A stretch of 64,000 nt of DNA from Megaustenia siamemsis (lineage: Eukaryota; Mollusca; Gastropoda; Stylommatophora; Ariophantidae): NCBI GenBank assembly GCA_032433765.1, contig JAVIAB010000160.1:18159549-18223548 (forward strand), given 5' to 3'. The translations under genes were made by a program, and so were the position numbers. Positions 41,786 through 53,339 of the stretch are shown here, in pieces. The notes under the pieces were generated by a model, which was not told where the DNA came from, made no database searches, and worked only from the letters and a program-made list of their open reading frames with translations. The first letter of the stretch is position 1; every line of letters begins with the position of its first letter.

Positions 41786-42000
41786 AAGACATTATATTTT
41801 TGGGTGATGTGGTCGATATCCCGACAGACCAGTTTTTACTTTCCAGAAAAAAATAGCTGGTACTACTTTAGGAGACTGGGTAAACCCCGAAGCCGTGCCG
41901 GTCCGAATAAAAAAAAAAAATCCACCAATTCTAGGAATTAAACTCAGACCTTTTTGATCAGAAAGTGAGTACACTAACCACTCAGACACCGAGCCTTCAG
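41786..42000 (-). mobile_element. SINE-A, minus strand
   Basis: Body GGGTGATGTGGTCGATATCC, then GGAGACTGGGTAAACCCCG, an A-run, and the reversed head CACTAACCACTCAGACACCG. It lies directly after the LINE-c 3' end. Confidence 0.85.
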
Positions 42001-42299
42001 ACCCAGAATAGGATAAAGAAATAACAGCAAGGCAACTCTACATTAGTATCACATGGAAACAGTTGTGTCTGCGATAAGAATTAAAGGGTTAAAAAAAAGT
42101 AACACCCAGAGGGTTTTAATTGGGAATGGAGAAGATTACATTTATATTTGTTTTTTTTTTCTGCGCTCATTTGTATCTAAAATTAGATTAATTGGATTAC
42201 AACAAAAAGTCTTTTATTCATTTCGCATTTTTTTAGGGCTTCTACTGTAATGGATGATTTAACATCAGTGTGTGCCTGTTCGGCAGAATTATCCACGGA

Positions 42300-43730
42300 T
42301 ACACGTGTGTTGTTACTAAACGTGTGTGAGTTTTGTTATTAAATGTGGGTGTGTGTGTGTGTGTGTGTGTTTTGTTACTAAATGCCTGTGTGTTTTGTTA
42401 CTAAAAGTGTGTGTGTGTTTTGTTACTAAATGTGTGTGTGTGTTTTGTTACTAAATGTCTGTGTGTGTGTGTGTGTGTGTGTTGTTACTATAAGTGTGTG
42501 TTTTGTTACTAAATGTGTGTGTGTGTTTTGTTATTAAATGTGTGTGTATGTTTTGTTACTAAATGTGTGTGTGTTTTGTTACTAAATGTGTGTGTTTGTG
42601 TTTTTTGTTAGTAAATGTGTGTGTTTGTTTTGTTACTAAATGTGTGTGTATGTTTTGTTACTAAATGTGTGTATGTGTTTTTTGTTACTAAATGTCTGTG
42701 TGTTTTGTTACTAAAAGTGTGTGTGTGTTTTGTTACTAAATGTGTGTATGTTTTGTTACCAAATGTGTGTATGTTTTGTTACTAAATGTGTGTGTATGCT
42801 TTGTTACTAAATGTGTGTGTATGTTGTTACTAAATGTGTGTATGTTTTGTTACCAAATGTGTGTATGTTTTGTTACTAAATGTGTGTGTGTGTGTGTGTG
42901 TATGTTTTGTTACTAAATGTGTGTATATGTTGTTACTAAATGTGTGTATGTTTTGTTACCAAATGTGTGTATGTTTTGTTACTAAATGTGTGTGTGTGTG
43001 TATGTTGTTACTAAATGTGTGTATATGTTGTTACTAAATGTGTGTATGTTTTGTTACCAAATGTGTGTATGTTTTGTTACTAAATGTGTGTGTATGTTTT
43101 GTTACTAAATGTGTGTATGTGTTTTTTGTTACTAAATGTCTGTGTGTTTTGTTACTAAAAGTGTGTGTGTGTTTTGTTACTAAATGTGTGTATGTTTTGT
43201 TACCAAATGTGTGTATGTTTTGTTACTAAATGTGTGTGTGTGTATGTTTTGTTACTAAATGTGTGTATATGTTGTTACTAAATGTGTGTATGTTTTGTTA
43301 CCAAATGTGTGTATGTTTTGTTACTAAATGTGTGTGTGTGTGTGTGTATGTTTTGTTACTAAATGTGTGTATATGTTGTTACTAAATGTGTGTATGTTTT
43401 GTTACCAAATGTGTGTATGTTTTGTTACTAAATGTGTGTGTGTGTGTGTGTGTGTTGTTACTAAATATGTGTGTGTGTGTTGTTACTAAATATGTGTATG
43501 TTTTGTTACTAAATGTGTGTGTGTGTTGTTACTAAATGTGTGTTTGTTTTGTTACTAAATGTGTATGTGTTTAATACTAAATGTCTGTTTTGTTACTAAA
43601 TGTGTGTGTTTTGTTACTAAATGTGTGTGTTTTGTTATTAAATGTGTCTGTTTTGTTGCTAAATGTGTGTGTTTTGTTACTAAATGTGTGTGTTTTGTTA
43701 CTAAATGTGTGTGTTTTATTACTACTATCT
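42300..43730. repeat. GT-rich minisatellite, about 60 units
   Basis: Unit GTTTTGTTACTAAATG followed by a variable (TG)n or TGTATG run. Length variation lies mainly in the GT part, so it is a minisatellite and microsatellite hybrid. Same family, opposite strand, as 18.26 kb. Frames of repeated CVCFVTKCV are by-products. Confidence 0.97.
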
Positions 43731-43737
43731 TAGGTGA

Positions 43738-43815
43738 CTGAACTGTAAAGTGTAGCTTGGATTTGAACCATTAATCATTGAATAGCAAACCCACTATGCT
43801 ACTGTGACTCTTATA
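43738..43815 (-). mobile_element. tRNA-like SINE head fragment
   Basis: On the minus strand: AGTAGCATAGTGGGTTTGC (A-box-like), then GGTTCAAATCC (B box). No body was recognised. It lies about 80 bp upstream of the FAM110-like exon. Confidence 0.4.
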
Positions 43816-43873
43816 TTAATGTCACCTTTAAACATCATATCAGCCAAATATATTATTGTTACAGATAGATTAA

Positions 43874-43897
43874 GATACTGTTGATTCTTTTACCAGG
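43874..43897 (+). promoter_or_regulatory. 3' splice site (acceptor) of the FAM110-like exon
   Basis: The pyrimidine-rich TTGATTCTTTTACCAG ends at 43896, just before coding sequence. The open frame is closed upstream by TAA at 43871-43873 and has no in-frame ATG near its start, so an upstream exon is required. The first exon base (43897) completes a split codon, a phase-2 intron. Confidence 0.7.
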
Positions 43898-45627
43898 TAC
43901 CGCAAAAGCAGTAAGAAGAAGGAACCAGTACGATCAAAGTCCGAGTATGATATTTCCCTTCTGCATCTTGCAAGAACAGACGAAGAGAATGATGAAAACA
44001 ATAATGACATCAGTGATGATTCAGTCAGCACATCCAAAGATGTTGTCATAAAAGACAATCAATTATTGATCCTTCAGAATCATGCTACAGGCAGACATGT
44101 CAGTATTTCTGAAAATGAAGGAGACAAGACGTCAGAGGATGCCTTCAATCACAGCCACACCTGTGTTTCCTCTGTGAACATCACTCTAAAGCCTAATGGT
44201 AAACCTGAATCAGAATTAACAACTCTTCCTTCCTCAACTTCTTCTGCTACAACACATGAACCAACACAGATAAGTTCTCAGAGTATACATCTAACTTTAA
44301 AAGATGAAGTTGATTCACCAACAATAAAAAAACCAGTCCCTTTGCCCAGGAAACTAAAAGAAAAACCAGTGCCTCCTCCAAGAAAGTTATCAATCATATC
44401 TCCACCTCTTGAGGACATAAAAACATCAAACCAATACCCCATTGATGTTTCTAGAACATGCTCAACACACAGTCCATTAACCAGCAAAAATCTGCCTCAA
44501 GAAACTTCAAAGTTGAAAGAGCCATCCACAGATGCAAATGTAGATACTAAATCTCCAGTAAATTCTTTCTCTAAGAGTTTCCTTTTTCCGAGTGTCAAAC
44601 CTCCATTGCCAGAAAAACCAAAAAATTAAGAAATTCAACGTTCAAGACAAGAATAGATAGTACACACACTTATACTGCAACAGCTATCTTTATAAGCAAA
44701 CCTAATAATATAGACCAGAAATTAGTGGATGACAGAGTTCCTGTTCTAGAGAATGGGACATCAAGTTGTCTAACCCAAGTTGTTAGCAGAGTGTTGGAGT
44801 CATCTTTGGTTAAAGATGATATAGGAAATATCAGCGAGAAGACAGGATGTCCTGATATGTCTGCTTCAGTCAGAGCTGTTGAGAGAGGAAGAATTAATAT
44901 AAGTTCTTGTACTTCAAGTTCAAATCGTGACAGTTTTGTGCCACCATTTGTTTCAACATTTAAAACTGTGGACAAAAGCAAATCATTCTTAACTTCCACA
45001 TTGGAAATGTCCATAGAGAGTGTTGATCAAGCTATTTATGAATCAGAAATCAGTGCTATTCCCACTGCTTCTGTAGAAGCCACCATCATGCAGGAAGTGG
45101 ACCCAGAGGTAAGGGAGATCACACGGTCCAATTCATCTCTCAGTGGTAAATTTGAACAGCAGAATACATCTCCATTGTCTGCATCACCGACACCTCATTG
45201 CTCATCAGTGCCCAGGTCTTACTCTGACATAAGTTGCCATTTAGAGGGTCAGCATTCTCGTGACAGCTCCATCGTGTCCAGCCATAGCAGACTGTCACAT
45301 GCAAGTGTTGGAACTGACCTAGAAAATTTCTTTAATCAAATGGGACTGGATAAAGGTATTCTGGAACCAATAAACAGACTTAAGGAACTGCAAACCAGTG
45401 AGGTATTTGATAGCATGAGCTCTCTTGATTCTCATGATGCAGCCAGCATATGCAGCACATATTCTTGTAGTGATCAGGAATGGAGTGACTCACAGTCAAC
45501 AGATCGTAGCCAGCAGCAGACATCTATTGTAGAAAGAAATGCTAGGATTATAAAATGGCTTTGCAATGTAAGGAAAGCTAAAAACCAAGCACAAAAGTCT
45601 GATAGTGCAGCTGCCAGCAATGCCTAA
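43897..45627 (+). CDS. FAM110-like protein, terminal coding exon (one frame break)
   Basis: I recognise the family from its C-terminus. VERNARIIKWLCNVRKAKNQ (45529-45588) matches the near-invariant IERNARIIKWL block of vertebrate FAM110A/B/C. DLENFFNQMGLDKG (from about 45318) matches the VERFFNYCGLD block. VPRSYSDISCH precedes it, as RSKSDLSDR does in vertebrates. Upstream are Ser/Thr-rich disorder and proline motifs (KPVPLPRKLKEKPVPPPRK, then SVKPPLPEKPK, cf. APPLPPKPK). Vertebrate members are centrosome- or spindle-pole-associated (literature knowledge; unproven here). The exon encodes about 576 residues if read across the break, longer than the 300-370 aa of vertebrate proteins. Frame 1 runs 43898-44629 and stops; the second frame runs from 44620 or before to the TAA at 45625-45627. 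Codon use and polar composition are continuous across the break. The N-terminal domain is not in view. Confidence 0.85.
44620..44629 (+). other. A-run frame break; matches a -1 slippery heptamer plus stop
   Basis: In the first frame the codons are CCA AAA AAT TAA. The heptamer A AAA AAT (44620-44626) fits X XXY YYZ and is followed at once by the stop TAA (44627-44629). A -1 shift there enters exactly the frame that encodes the FAM110 C-terminus. One missing A in the run would give the same result. No clear downstream pseudoknot is visible. Confidence 0.75.
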
Positions 45628-46377
45628 CTCTTCATGCTATCAAGAACAGCCATTGATAATGTTTAATTCTAGTAACATCATATTTACTTTCTAATATTTA
45701 ATGGTTTTTTAACAAATAACTTTTGAATAATGTCAGTCAGATTTATGAAGTTTTTATTGAAGCTTTTAAGCCAATGACAAGATGTCTTTCTAGTTATTAA
45801 TCCATGCAAACAGTGTGTTCATTAAGAGAAGTTTGTTGCTGATTTTGAGTTAGAAAAGATTGTACTAGATATAAGTTGTTTTGTGATAATCATTTTGAAG
45901 AAACTGTAATGTCACTAATAGTTTATAACAGTAATATAACAGTAATGAAATATTATAGGTTTTAGAAAAAGTATATAGTACTAAAGTGAAATAAAGCTTT
46001 CCCTACAGGTCTTGCTAGATGTTTGAGGAATATGGTGCTAGTGAACATATAGCTGTTTGTTGTTGGTATTCCAGTAGTCTTTGATAAATTTTCTCTTTTC
46101 TAAAACATAACTTAAGTATAATTCTTCTACAGTACATTAACAATGATCATAAGAGACACTATAACTTACATTTTTTACAATATTTGTGGTTAATTATGAT
46201 TATTTTACACTAGAAAAGGTTACATTTGTCAAATTTTGACATTTTTATTCTCATAAACGTGAGTAAATGAGTGGAATGTAGTATCCTCATGACATCTTCA
46301 TTGATACATGTAGCAACATTTTTATGCTTAGAACTAAAATATTTACTTTGAGATTAAAGCAAACAACTGTGTACATT
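45628..46377 (+). other. Probable 3' UTR of the FAM110-like gene
   Basis: AT-rich sequence after the stop. A canonical AATAAA lies at 45990-45995. A decayed SINE-A tail begins almost on top of it (about 45995-46060, CTACAGGTCTTGCTAGATG). The true cleavage site cannot be set from sequence alone. Confidence 0.5.
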
Positions 46378-46590
46378 AGTCCATGATCAAAGGTGGATGA
46401 TGTGATTGGTATCATGCCAGGCCACTTCTACTTACAAACAGAAAAAAAACTTGTACCAATTTTAAGAGGCTGGGTGAACCATGTCAGTCAGAAAAAAAAA
46501 AAATCGGTCACTTCTGTGAATTGAATCCTTTCCCTTCTGATCAGGAACTGAGTGTACTAACCACTCAGCCACTGAGGCTGCACCTAATAC
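46378..46590 (-). mobile_element. SINE-A, minus strand
   Basis: GATGTGATTGGTATCATGCC body, GAGGCTGGGTGAACCATG, A-run, then the reversed head CTAACCACTCAGCCACTGAG. The tail is not well defined. Confidence 0.85.
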
Positions 46591-46732
46591 TAATGATATA
46601 TTAAAATACAATAGATTGTCCTATAGTCTATTGAAAACTATTTTCTTATACTGAAGACTCTTTGTCCAGAAAATATAGGTGAGGTTGGAGAGTAGTTATA
46701 GTTGTTCTAAAAAAGTAAATGTTGTCTATTGG

Positions 46733-46980
46733 GCCTATGGGGAATATAGTGTTAGTGACCATTATTTTTCTGTGACCACTGCATATTTTTCGGTGATGTG
46801 GTTGGTATCATGCCATACCACCTTTACTTCCCAGAAAAATCCCTGGTAATCATTTTGAGAGGTTGGGTGAACCACGGAGCTTTGTCGGTCGGGAAAAAAT
46901 CTGCCACTTCTGGGGATTGAATTTGAATCCTTCTTTATCAGGAAGTGAGCACACTAACCACTTGGCCACCTGAGGCTCCT
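46733..46980 (-). mobile_element. SINE-A, minus strand, near full length
   Basis: Tail GGGGAATATAGTGTTAGTG, body GATGTGGTTGGTATCATGCC, GAGGTTGGGTGAACCACGG, then head CACTAACCACTTGGCCACC. It shows that SINE-A and SINE-B share the tail as well as the body. Confidence 0.88.
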
Positions 46981-47104
46981 ATTATTGTTCTTAGCAGAAC
47001 GTTATTATGTAAAATAGGGCATTAGAAGCTATAGAAGAAAATGTGGTGGGAAGGGAGCATTAGGATAAAAATTATATTAATAATATTGAGCTATTGAAGA
47101 TTAT

Positions 47105-47655
47105 ACAATATAACAAATGATGGTATGAGTGAGGTATTAGATGTTTCAGAAGAAATGATGGTGTAAGTGAGGTATTGCATATTTAAAAAGAAATGATAGC
47201 GTAAGTGAGGTATTGCATGTTTTTGAAAAAAATTATAGTGTAAGTGAGGTATGGCATATTTAAAAAGAAATGATAGTGTAAGTGAGGTATTGCAAGTTTT
47301 TGAAGAAATGATGTAAGTGAGGTGTTGCATGTTTTTGAAGAAAATAAAGTAAATGAGGTATTGCATGTTTTAGAAGAAATGATGGTGTAAGTGAGGTATT
47401 GCATGTTTTTGAAGAAATGATAATGTAAGTGAGGTATTGCATGTTTTTGAAGAAATGATAGTGTAAGTGAGATATTGCATGTTTTAGAAAAAGTTATAGT
47501 GTAAGTGAGGTATTGCATGTTTTAGCAGACATTATGGTGTAAGTGAGGTATTGCATGTTTTTGAAAAAAAAATGGTAATGCAAGTGAGGTATTGCATGTT
47601 TTTGAAAAAAATGGTAATGTAAGTGAGGTATTGCATGTTTTTAAAGAAATGATAG
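47105..47655. repeat. 38-bp minisatellite, about 14 copies
   Basis: Unit AGTGAGGTATTGCATGTTTT plus TGAAGAAATGATAGTGTA, with indels in the A-rich part. Minus-strand frames of repeated HAIPHLHYHF are by-products. Confidence 0.95.
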
Positions 47656-47919
47656 TACTCATTGAAACGTGAGATATTTTATAGTAAACTACAGCACTAG
47701 ATTGTACCAGATGTTAGATGCTCTATAAAATCCTAATGTACGAAGTACAGTAACTGATGTTTTAAAAGAATTAAAAGTATGCAGTGAAGTTATAGAAATG
47801 TTAAAATAATTTAAGGTGCACAACAAGGTAATAAATATGCTAACAGAATATATGGTACACCATGAAGTAATCTATGTATTAATAGAGTCTAACGTGTACA
47901 GTTCAGTCAAAGATGCCAA

Positions 47920-48386
47920 ATGGAATGTGGTATAAACACAGTTTAGCAAAATGTTACATCTTCTCAATATTCCTGTATGGTGCAGAAACATGGATATTAG
48001 ACGAGAAAACAGAACAGAAAATTGGAGCCTTTGAAATGTGGATTTATAGAAGAATAGGTGGAATTGGATGGAAAGAAAGTAAACAAACAATAAAGTTTTA
48101 AAACAACTAAAAATAAAAAGAGAACTACTAAATACAATTAGAACAAGACAAATGAAATTTTGGGGGCATGTTAAAAGACACAACAGCCTAATGAAAGTAA
48201 TATTGGAAGGGAAAATACAAGGTAAAAGAGGCAGAGGCAGACCAAGACTAACATGGACAAGGAACATCAAAAGATGGACAAGTCAGCCTGTGACAATCTG
48301 CACCATCAAAGCAAGAGACAGAGTGGAATGGCACTCAATGGTAGCCTACCTTCGATGCAGAGATGGCACTCAATGATGATGATGAT
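47920..48386 (+). mobile_element. LINE-a C-terminus, plus strand
   Basis: KCYIFSIFLYGAETWILDEK, then YRRIGGIGW, LEGKIQGKRGRGRPRLTW and TIKARDRVEWHSMVAYLRCR. Two overlapping frames show a frameshift near 48100. It ends CACTCAATGATGATGATGAT, an intact 3' simple-repeat tail. Confidence 0.88.
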
Positions 48387-48899
48387 AAACACAGTGAAGT
48401 ATTAGATGAAGTTATAGTACTAAATGAGGCATTAGGTGTTTTATAAGGAAGTATGATATAGGGTGGAGCCTTATATATTTTATAAGAAAGTTTGGAGACA
48501 GTTGAAATATTAAATATTGTATAATACATTATGTAATTATCAATGTAGGACAGGAACAACCAATAACACTTCAAACACTTCAATTGTTGATGGAGCATGT
48601 GGCAGAACGGGTATGGAAATGCCAGACTGCAGTGACTCTAGTCCAAATACATGCAAAAATTAAATATTAATGAACATTGCTATTAATTTGTAACTAGAAA
48701 AGATTCTATTACAGATCGTAGAATATAAGTAATGTTAGTGATTATAGCAATGATTTATATATTTATTATTGATCGAATGAACAAATGGTGAGCACTAATG
48801 GCATTTTACCACACTCAAGAATTGATGTGGTTCTTTTTCCATTTTATATTAAATATGTTACAACAAGGATTAGAACAGCTTTATATTGAAAGGATCTTC
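48387..48899. other. Stretch with no recognised feature
   Basis: AT-rich. Nothing was recognised. Confidence 0.4.
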
Positions 48900-49200
48900 G
48901 GGGAGGGGGTGCTGGGTGGATTAAGAGGTAAGGAATCTGTCTCTGGGCGAGAAGGTCCCGAGTTTTAATCCTGCCAGGGACAGTTGAAATTTGTTTCTTC
49001 TAATCTGTGATTTCTTCATGGCTTTACCCTGCCATGGACTCTAGGTGGTGATCTGTGAGATTTAATGTCTAGCTCTCTCTTATAATGGCAACAAAACAGG
49101 AGACCCAGTGCGCACTCAATGCAAGTTAAAGCAACTGCAGCAGTTAAAAGCTGAAAATAGTAGGCCAAATATAGCTGTGACTTGGCAAAATTGTTAAGCA
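48900..49200 (+). mobile_element. SINE-D, plus strand
   Basis: tRNA-like head GGGTGGATTAAGAGGTAAGG, then GGTCCCGAGTTTTAATCC (B-box region). The body includes GTGCGCACTCAATGCAAGTT and the 3' end GGCAAAATTGTTAAGCAG. A diverged relative lies at 54.67-55.07 kb (GTGCACTCACTCATGTTAA, then GCGAAAAATTGTCAGCAG). Confidence 0.7.
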
Positions 49201-49560
49201 GTTTAAAATCTATATAGCTGTGACTTGGCAAAATTGTTAAGCAGTTTAAAATCTATATAGCTGTGACTTGGCAAAATTGTTAAGCAGTTTAAAATCTATA
49301 TAGCTGTGACTTGGCAAAATTGTTAAGCAGTTTAAAATCTATATACTCGTAGCTGTGACTTGGCAAAATTGTTAAGCAGTTTAAAATCTATATAGCTGTG
49401 ACTTGACAAATTGTTAAGCAGTTTAAAATCTATATAGCTGTGACTTGACAAAATTGTTAAGCTGTTTAAAATCTATATAGCTGTGACTTGGCAAAATTGT
49501 TAAGCAGTTTAAAATCTATATAGCTGTGACTTGACAAAATTGTTAAGCAGTTTAAAATCT
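49160..49560. repeat. 43-bp array made of the SINE-D 3' end
   Basis: About nine units of TATAGCTGTGACTTGGCAAA plus ATTGTTAAGCAGTTTAAAAT. The first unit is the end of the SINE-D copy immediately upstream. Confidence 0.95.
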
Positions 49561-51527
49561 ACCCATGCAGAAGATGGTCAGGCTGAAAGGTGCAGATATA
49601 TGTCATCATGCTATACGTAAACTAGCGACACAACACATCCATGTCCACTTAATACTTGTAGTAAATGTCAGATGAAAACTAAAGAAGAACAAAATTATTG
49701 AAAACAGAATGACACAGGGAGAGATAGAAATCTTGGAGAAAATAACATAAAATTTAATTTGGAATTGTGGGTAGCACAAAGGAGATGAGTGAGACAAGTG
49801 ATTACTTACACCATGTGATAAGGTTTCTCACATGACAAAGAAAAATTAATTTCAAAGCACAAGATGCAAATAAAATATTAGAAAACCGATGAAAAATGCT
49901 AAGTTAAAAAAAAATTAATAAATATATCTCAATCTTGTATCTGCCAAGGAAGCTTTCATTGATGTATACGCATCGTGACTACATGTTCAGTCACTGCACA
50001 GTATATGCTTAGGGTCTTTTACTTCATTAAATGTGATATCATATTAATCAAAACTGTTTGCTAAAATTGATTGTACAGGTCACAAATGATACAGTTGTAA
50101 TTTGTGGCAGAGTGTACAAAATATTACATTTAGTGTCAGATAAAAATGAAGACAAATTATTCTTTTGTGGAAATCTTTCATAATTATTTTACAGAAAGTA
50201 GATTATAAGAAAATACTTCTGACACAACCTCTCATTATTCATCTGCATGTTTAAAATTAAGATTGTGGTAAAATGTTGCATCCATTTTGTTTCTGCCTTC
50301 ATATATTTGTATATAAACCGCTTGATGAAATCCTTTGCAGGCACTGTATCTAGTATATTTACTAGAGTGTCCCTGCTGAATTGACTAGCTTGAGTTTTTA
50401 GTGAAAGAATTGTTATTGTTTTTTAAATTCAGAATAGAACACTCACAAGCATTAGTTGTTACAAAATATTGTTTATTATAACTCCTGCTTACATTAGTGA
50501 CCTGTGAATATTATGTCATTAATTGCTATATCTTAACTGTAAATAGAATATCAATATACTTAGGTGTCTACTTGTTTAACTCAATATTTATACTTGCACT
50601 AGTGATGTATTAAATGTATACTGCCTGCAACCAACTCTTAATTGTAAATACATTTCAATACAAGCTTATGTGAATATACTTATTTGTGTTATTGATTTAT
50701 ATGTGCACAAATGACCAAATAAACACATGCTGTTGTAGTATTTTATTCCCAAATGCAATATGCATAATCTTAGGTGCTTTAATTTGTGTTGTCATAATAA
50801 TACATTCATATAATTATGATCTGTTAAATGTATATATTTTGTTTGTAATTGAACTGATCATTTCTATTATACTTTTCAAACATATGCTTTGTACTTGGTG
50901 TTCAGTCAATCATTTTGATTGTTTTATCAATTTTATTATTCATATGTTTTAGTGAAGTATGTTTCAGTTATACATTATGAGATATTTTCTGTCATAAATT
51001 TATTTCAATTTTTATTAAATCATAAATGTAATGTGTATGGTCACAATTTTTTTGGTATTCATTGAGTCTTATTAGGGATCTTTATTCACTGATATATTTG
51101 TATGGTTTTTGTTTATTCATTTACAGACCCTTGTTCAATGTTTTGATATTTTTAAATTCAGTCATACATTTCTGTGATCCATATATTCCAGTGGTCTTAT
51201 TTCACTCATAAATTAATGCTATTTGCAAGTCAATGTTAAACCGTTGTTTATGCTGTTCCTTATACAGTTACAATTTTTGTGATATTTGTTAAGTTATAAA
51301 TATATTTTGTTCTCCTCAATCATAAGTTCTGTGTTCCATGAGTTATTTTAAGTTCGTATTTCCCGTTTGAATAAAATATCATTTTTCAATCACTCATTCT
51401 CTTCTTCTGCTTAGTGTAGAAGTGAACTTTTTTATGCTTCCATTTATCTTATATTTGATGCTTTTTTTTTTCTTTTTTTTTTTTACCTGAATTATTTACT
51501 AATTTATTTTACCCCATTTACACATAT
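49561..51527. other. AT-rich stretch with no recognised gene
   Basis: Nearly 2 kb without arrays or clear elements, unusual for this window. Small frames such as 50686-50952 are AT-composition effects as far as I can tell. It could be a long UTR or intergenic DNA. Confidence 0.45.
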
Positions 51528-51760
51528 GTTGGACATGTGATGAGAAGAGATAATAAGTGAATAGCAAAGCAAACCCTTATGTGGGAAACAACAGATAGGA
51601 GGAAAAGAGGCCAACCCAGAGAAACACTAAGAAAAACATTGATCAAAGAGGCAAAGACAGCAGGAATCGGCTCCCACAATGAGATCGAAATGCTTGCACA
51701 AAACAGAGACAAATGGCAAGATTTGATAAAAGATCTTTTCAAGGATTGAGACTGCTAGAT
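51528..51760 (+). mobile_element. LINE-f C-terminus fragment
   Basis: Plus frame reads VGHVMRRDNK, a stop, then RRKRGQPRETLRKTLIKEAK and NRDKWQDLIKDLFKD and stop. The GHVMRR...RGxPxxT...R..W layout is that of a LINE RT C-terminus. A different family from LINE-a to LINE-e. Confidence 0.65.
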
Positions 51761-51869
51761 AGAAAATCTAGAAAAAGAAAAATAATATCTGGATCTATGT
51801 ATGCCCTATGGGCCGGCCATGGCTCGAAAGTTCAATAGATTGATTATTTACTACCTGGCACTCACCTGT

Positions 51870-52198
51870 GACATAATCACTAACTTAGAACTATGAGAAA
51901 GGGCCAGACAAATACTAGTAGACAAAGAGATAAGATAGAGATGATGGTACTGGATAGGACACACATTGTGGAAGCCAAATGAATGTAGTATACTGTAAGC
52001 TTTTTTTTCTTTTTTGGGGGGAGGGAGGGAAATTCTCTAAGGTGGTATCAAAGAGGAAGATCAAAATATTCTTGGAGAAGACAAGGGAAGCAAGAGATGA
52101 AGATGGGGATAACATGGAATGATCTTTATAGAGTAGCAAAAAACTTAATGGCCTGGAAAGTGTCTGTTAAAAACCTATGCTCCACAGGGAGTTGAAAG
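51870..52198 (+). mobile_element. LINE-c C-terminus, plus strand
   Basis: Homologous to 41.48-41.78 kb: ACAAATACTAGTAGACAAAG, then GGATAGGACACACATTGTGG, ending CCTATGCTCCACAGGGAG. Interrupted by a G-rich run near 52011-52026. A 27-bp array starts within 10 bp of its 3' end. Confidence 0.8.
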
Positions 52199-52204
52199 GT
52201 ACAT

Positions 52205-52695
52205 CTTTTTGACGTTAAGTTACATCTGTGAGACAAATAAAAGAAGTTACATCTGTGAGACAAATAAAAGTTACATCTGTGAGACAAATAAAAGAAGTTA
52301 CATCTGTGAGACAAATAAAAGAAGTTACATCTGTGAGACAAATAAAAGAATTTACATCTCTGAGACAGACCAAAAGAAGTTACATCTCAGAGACAGACAA
52401 AAGAAGTTACATCTGTGAGACAAACAAAAGAAGTTACATCTGTGAGACAGACAAAAGAAGTTACATCTGTGAGACAGACAAAAGAAGTTACATCTGTGAG
52501 ACAAACAAAAGAAGTTACATCTGTGAGACAAACAAAAGAAGTTACATCTGTGAGACAAACAAAAGAAGTTACATCTGTGAGACAAACAAAAGAAGTTACA
52601 TCTGTGAGACAAACAAAAGAAGTTACATCTGTGAGACAAACAAAAGAAGTTACATCTGTGAGACAAACAAAAGAAGTTAAATCTGTGAGACAGTC
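52205..52695. repeat. 27-bp minisatellite, about 18 copies
   Basis: Unit AGTTACATCTGTGAGACAAA plus CAAAAGA. AAATAAAAG units occur on the left, AAACAAAAG and AGACAAAAG on the right. Four overlapping open frames (up to 150 codons) follow from the 27-bp period. Confidence 0.97.
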
Positions 52696-52859
52696 AAAAG
52701 AACAGCAACTGAATGATGGAGACAGGTTAGAGAGCCTCATGAAATGGATCACCTGCCACAAACAACTATAACATGTTCACACTGCCACAGATTATTTTGG
52801 GCTTGCACTGAGCTAAGCATGACAAATGCTATCTTCCTGATAGCATCATGCAGCTGTGA

Positions 52860-53255
52860 ATCATAGACAATCTTGCAAAATAGCAAGGAAGAAAATCAAT
52901 TTATTCAAAATAAATGCAACAGAAAGATCTTTAAGTTACCTTGGCTAATGAAGAAAGGCAATGAAACATTAAAAGATTTAAACATTAAAAAACACTGGCT
53001 TATAAACGCCATTCTACAGAGGATATTAAAATACTATGTCCATATGAAAAGACACTACAGTCTGCAAAGAACAATAATGGAAAGCATGGTTCCTGGGTAA
53101 CTCATTAGGGACAAACCAAGAAGAAGGTGGTTTCAACACATGAAGTAGATCTTGGACATGACAACAGAAAAAGTGAGAGATCTAGCTAGAAACAGAGATT
53201 CATTAAGATGGGCTGTGGTGAATGTAACGTCCTGCAAGGGACATCTGACCTGATG
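52860..53255 (+). mobile_element. LINE-e C-terminus
   Basis: KKGNETLKDLNIKKHWL, then VHMKRHYSLQRTIMESMVPG, a stop, then IRDKPRRRWFQHMK and TTEKVRDLARNRDSLRWAVV. The order H...SL..TIM.G.VPG, RPRRRW, R.LARDR..WR is the usual end of one common LINE group. Confidence 0.8.
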
Positions 53256-53339
53256 TTGGCTAGGCTTAACAACTATATTCATACACACAGACTAAACTAA
53301 CTGAAATGAGTGATCTTAATTGTCCATATGGATAAATAA

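Noticed and set aside
42834..43741. Cysteine-rich frames CVCFVTKCV, resembling a toxin-like or metal-binding repeat
   Set aside because: The GT microsatellite gives Cys and Val codons; unit length varies and breaks the frame repeatedly.
44725..45627. Second FAM110 frame as an independent gene with its own start
   Set aside because: The apparent start is a GTG with no initiation support, and the same frame is already open upstream through the A-run. It is the continuation of the first frame.
52209..52771. Four overlapping repeat frames (SYICETNKR and others)
   Set aside because: 27-bp array by-products with no independent coding evidence.
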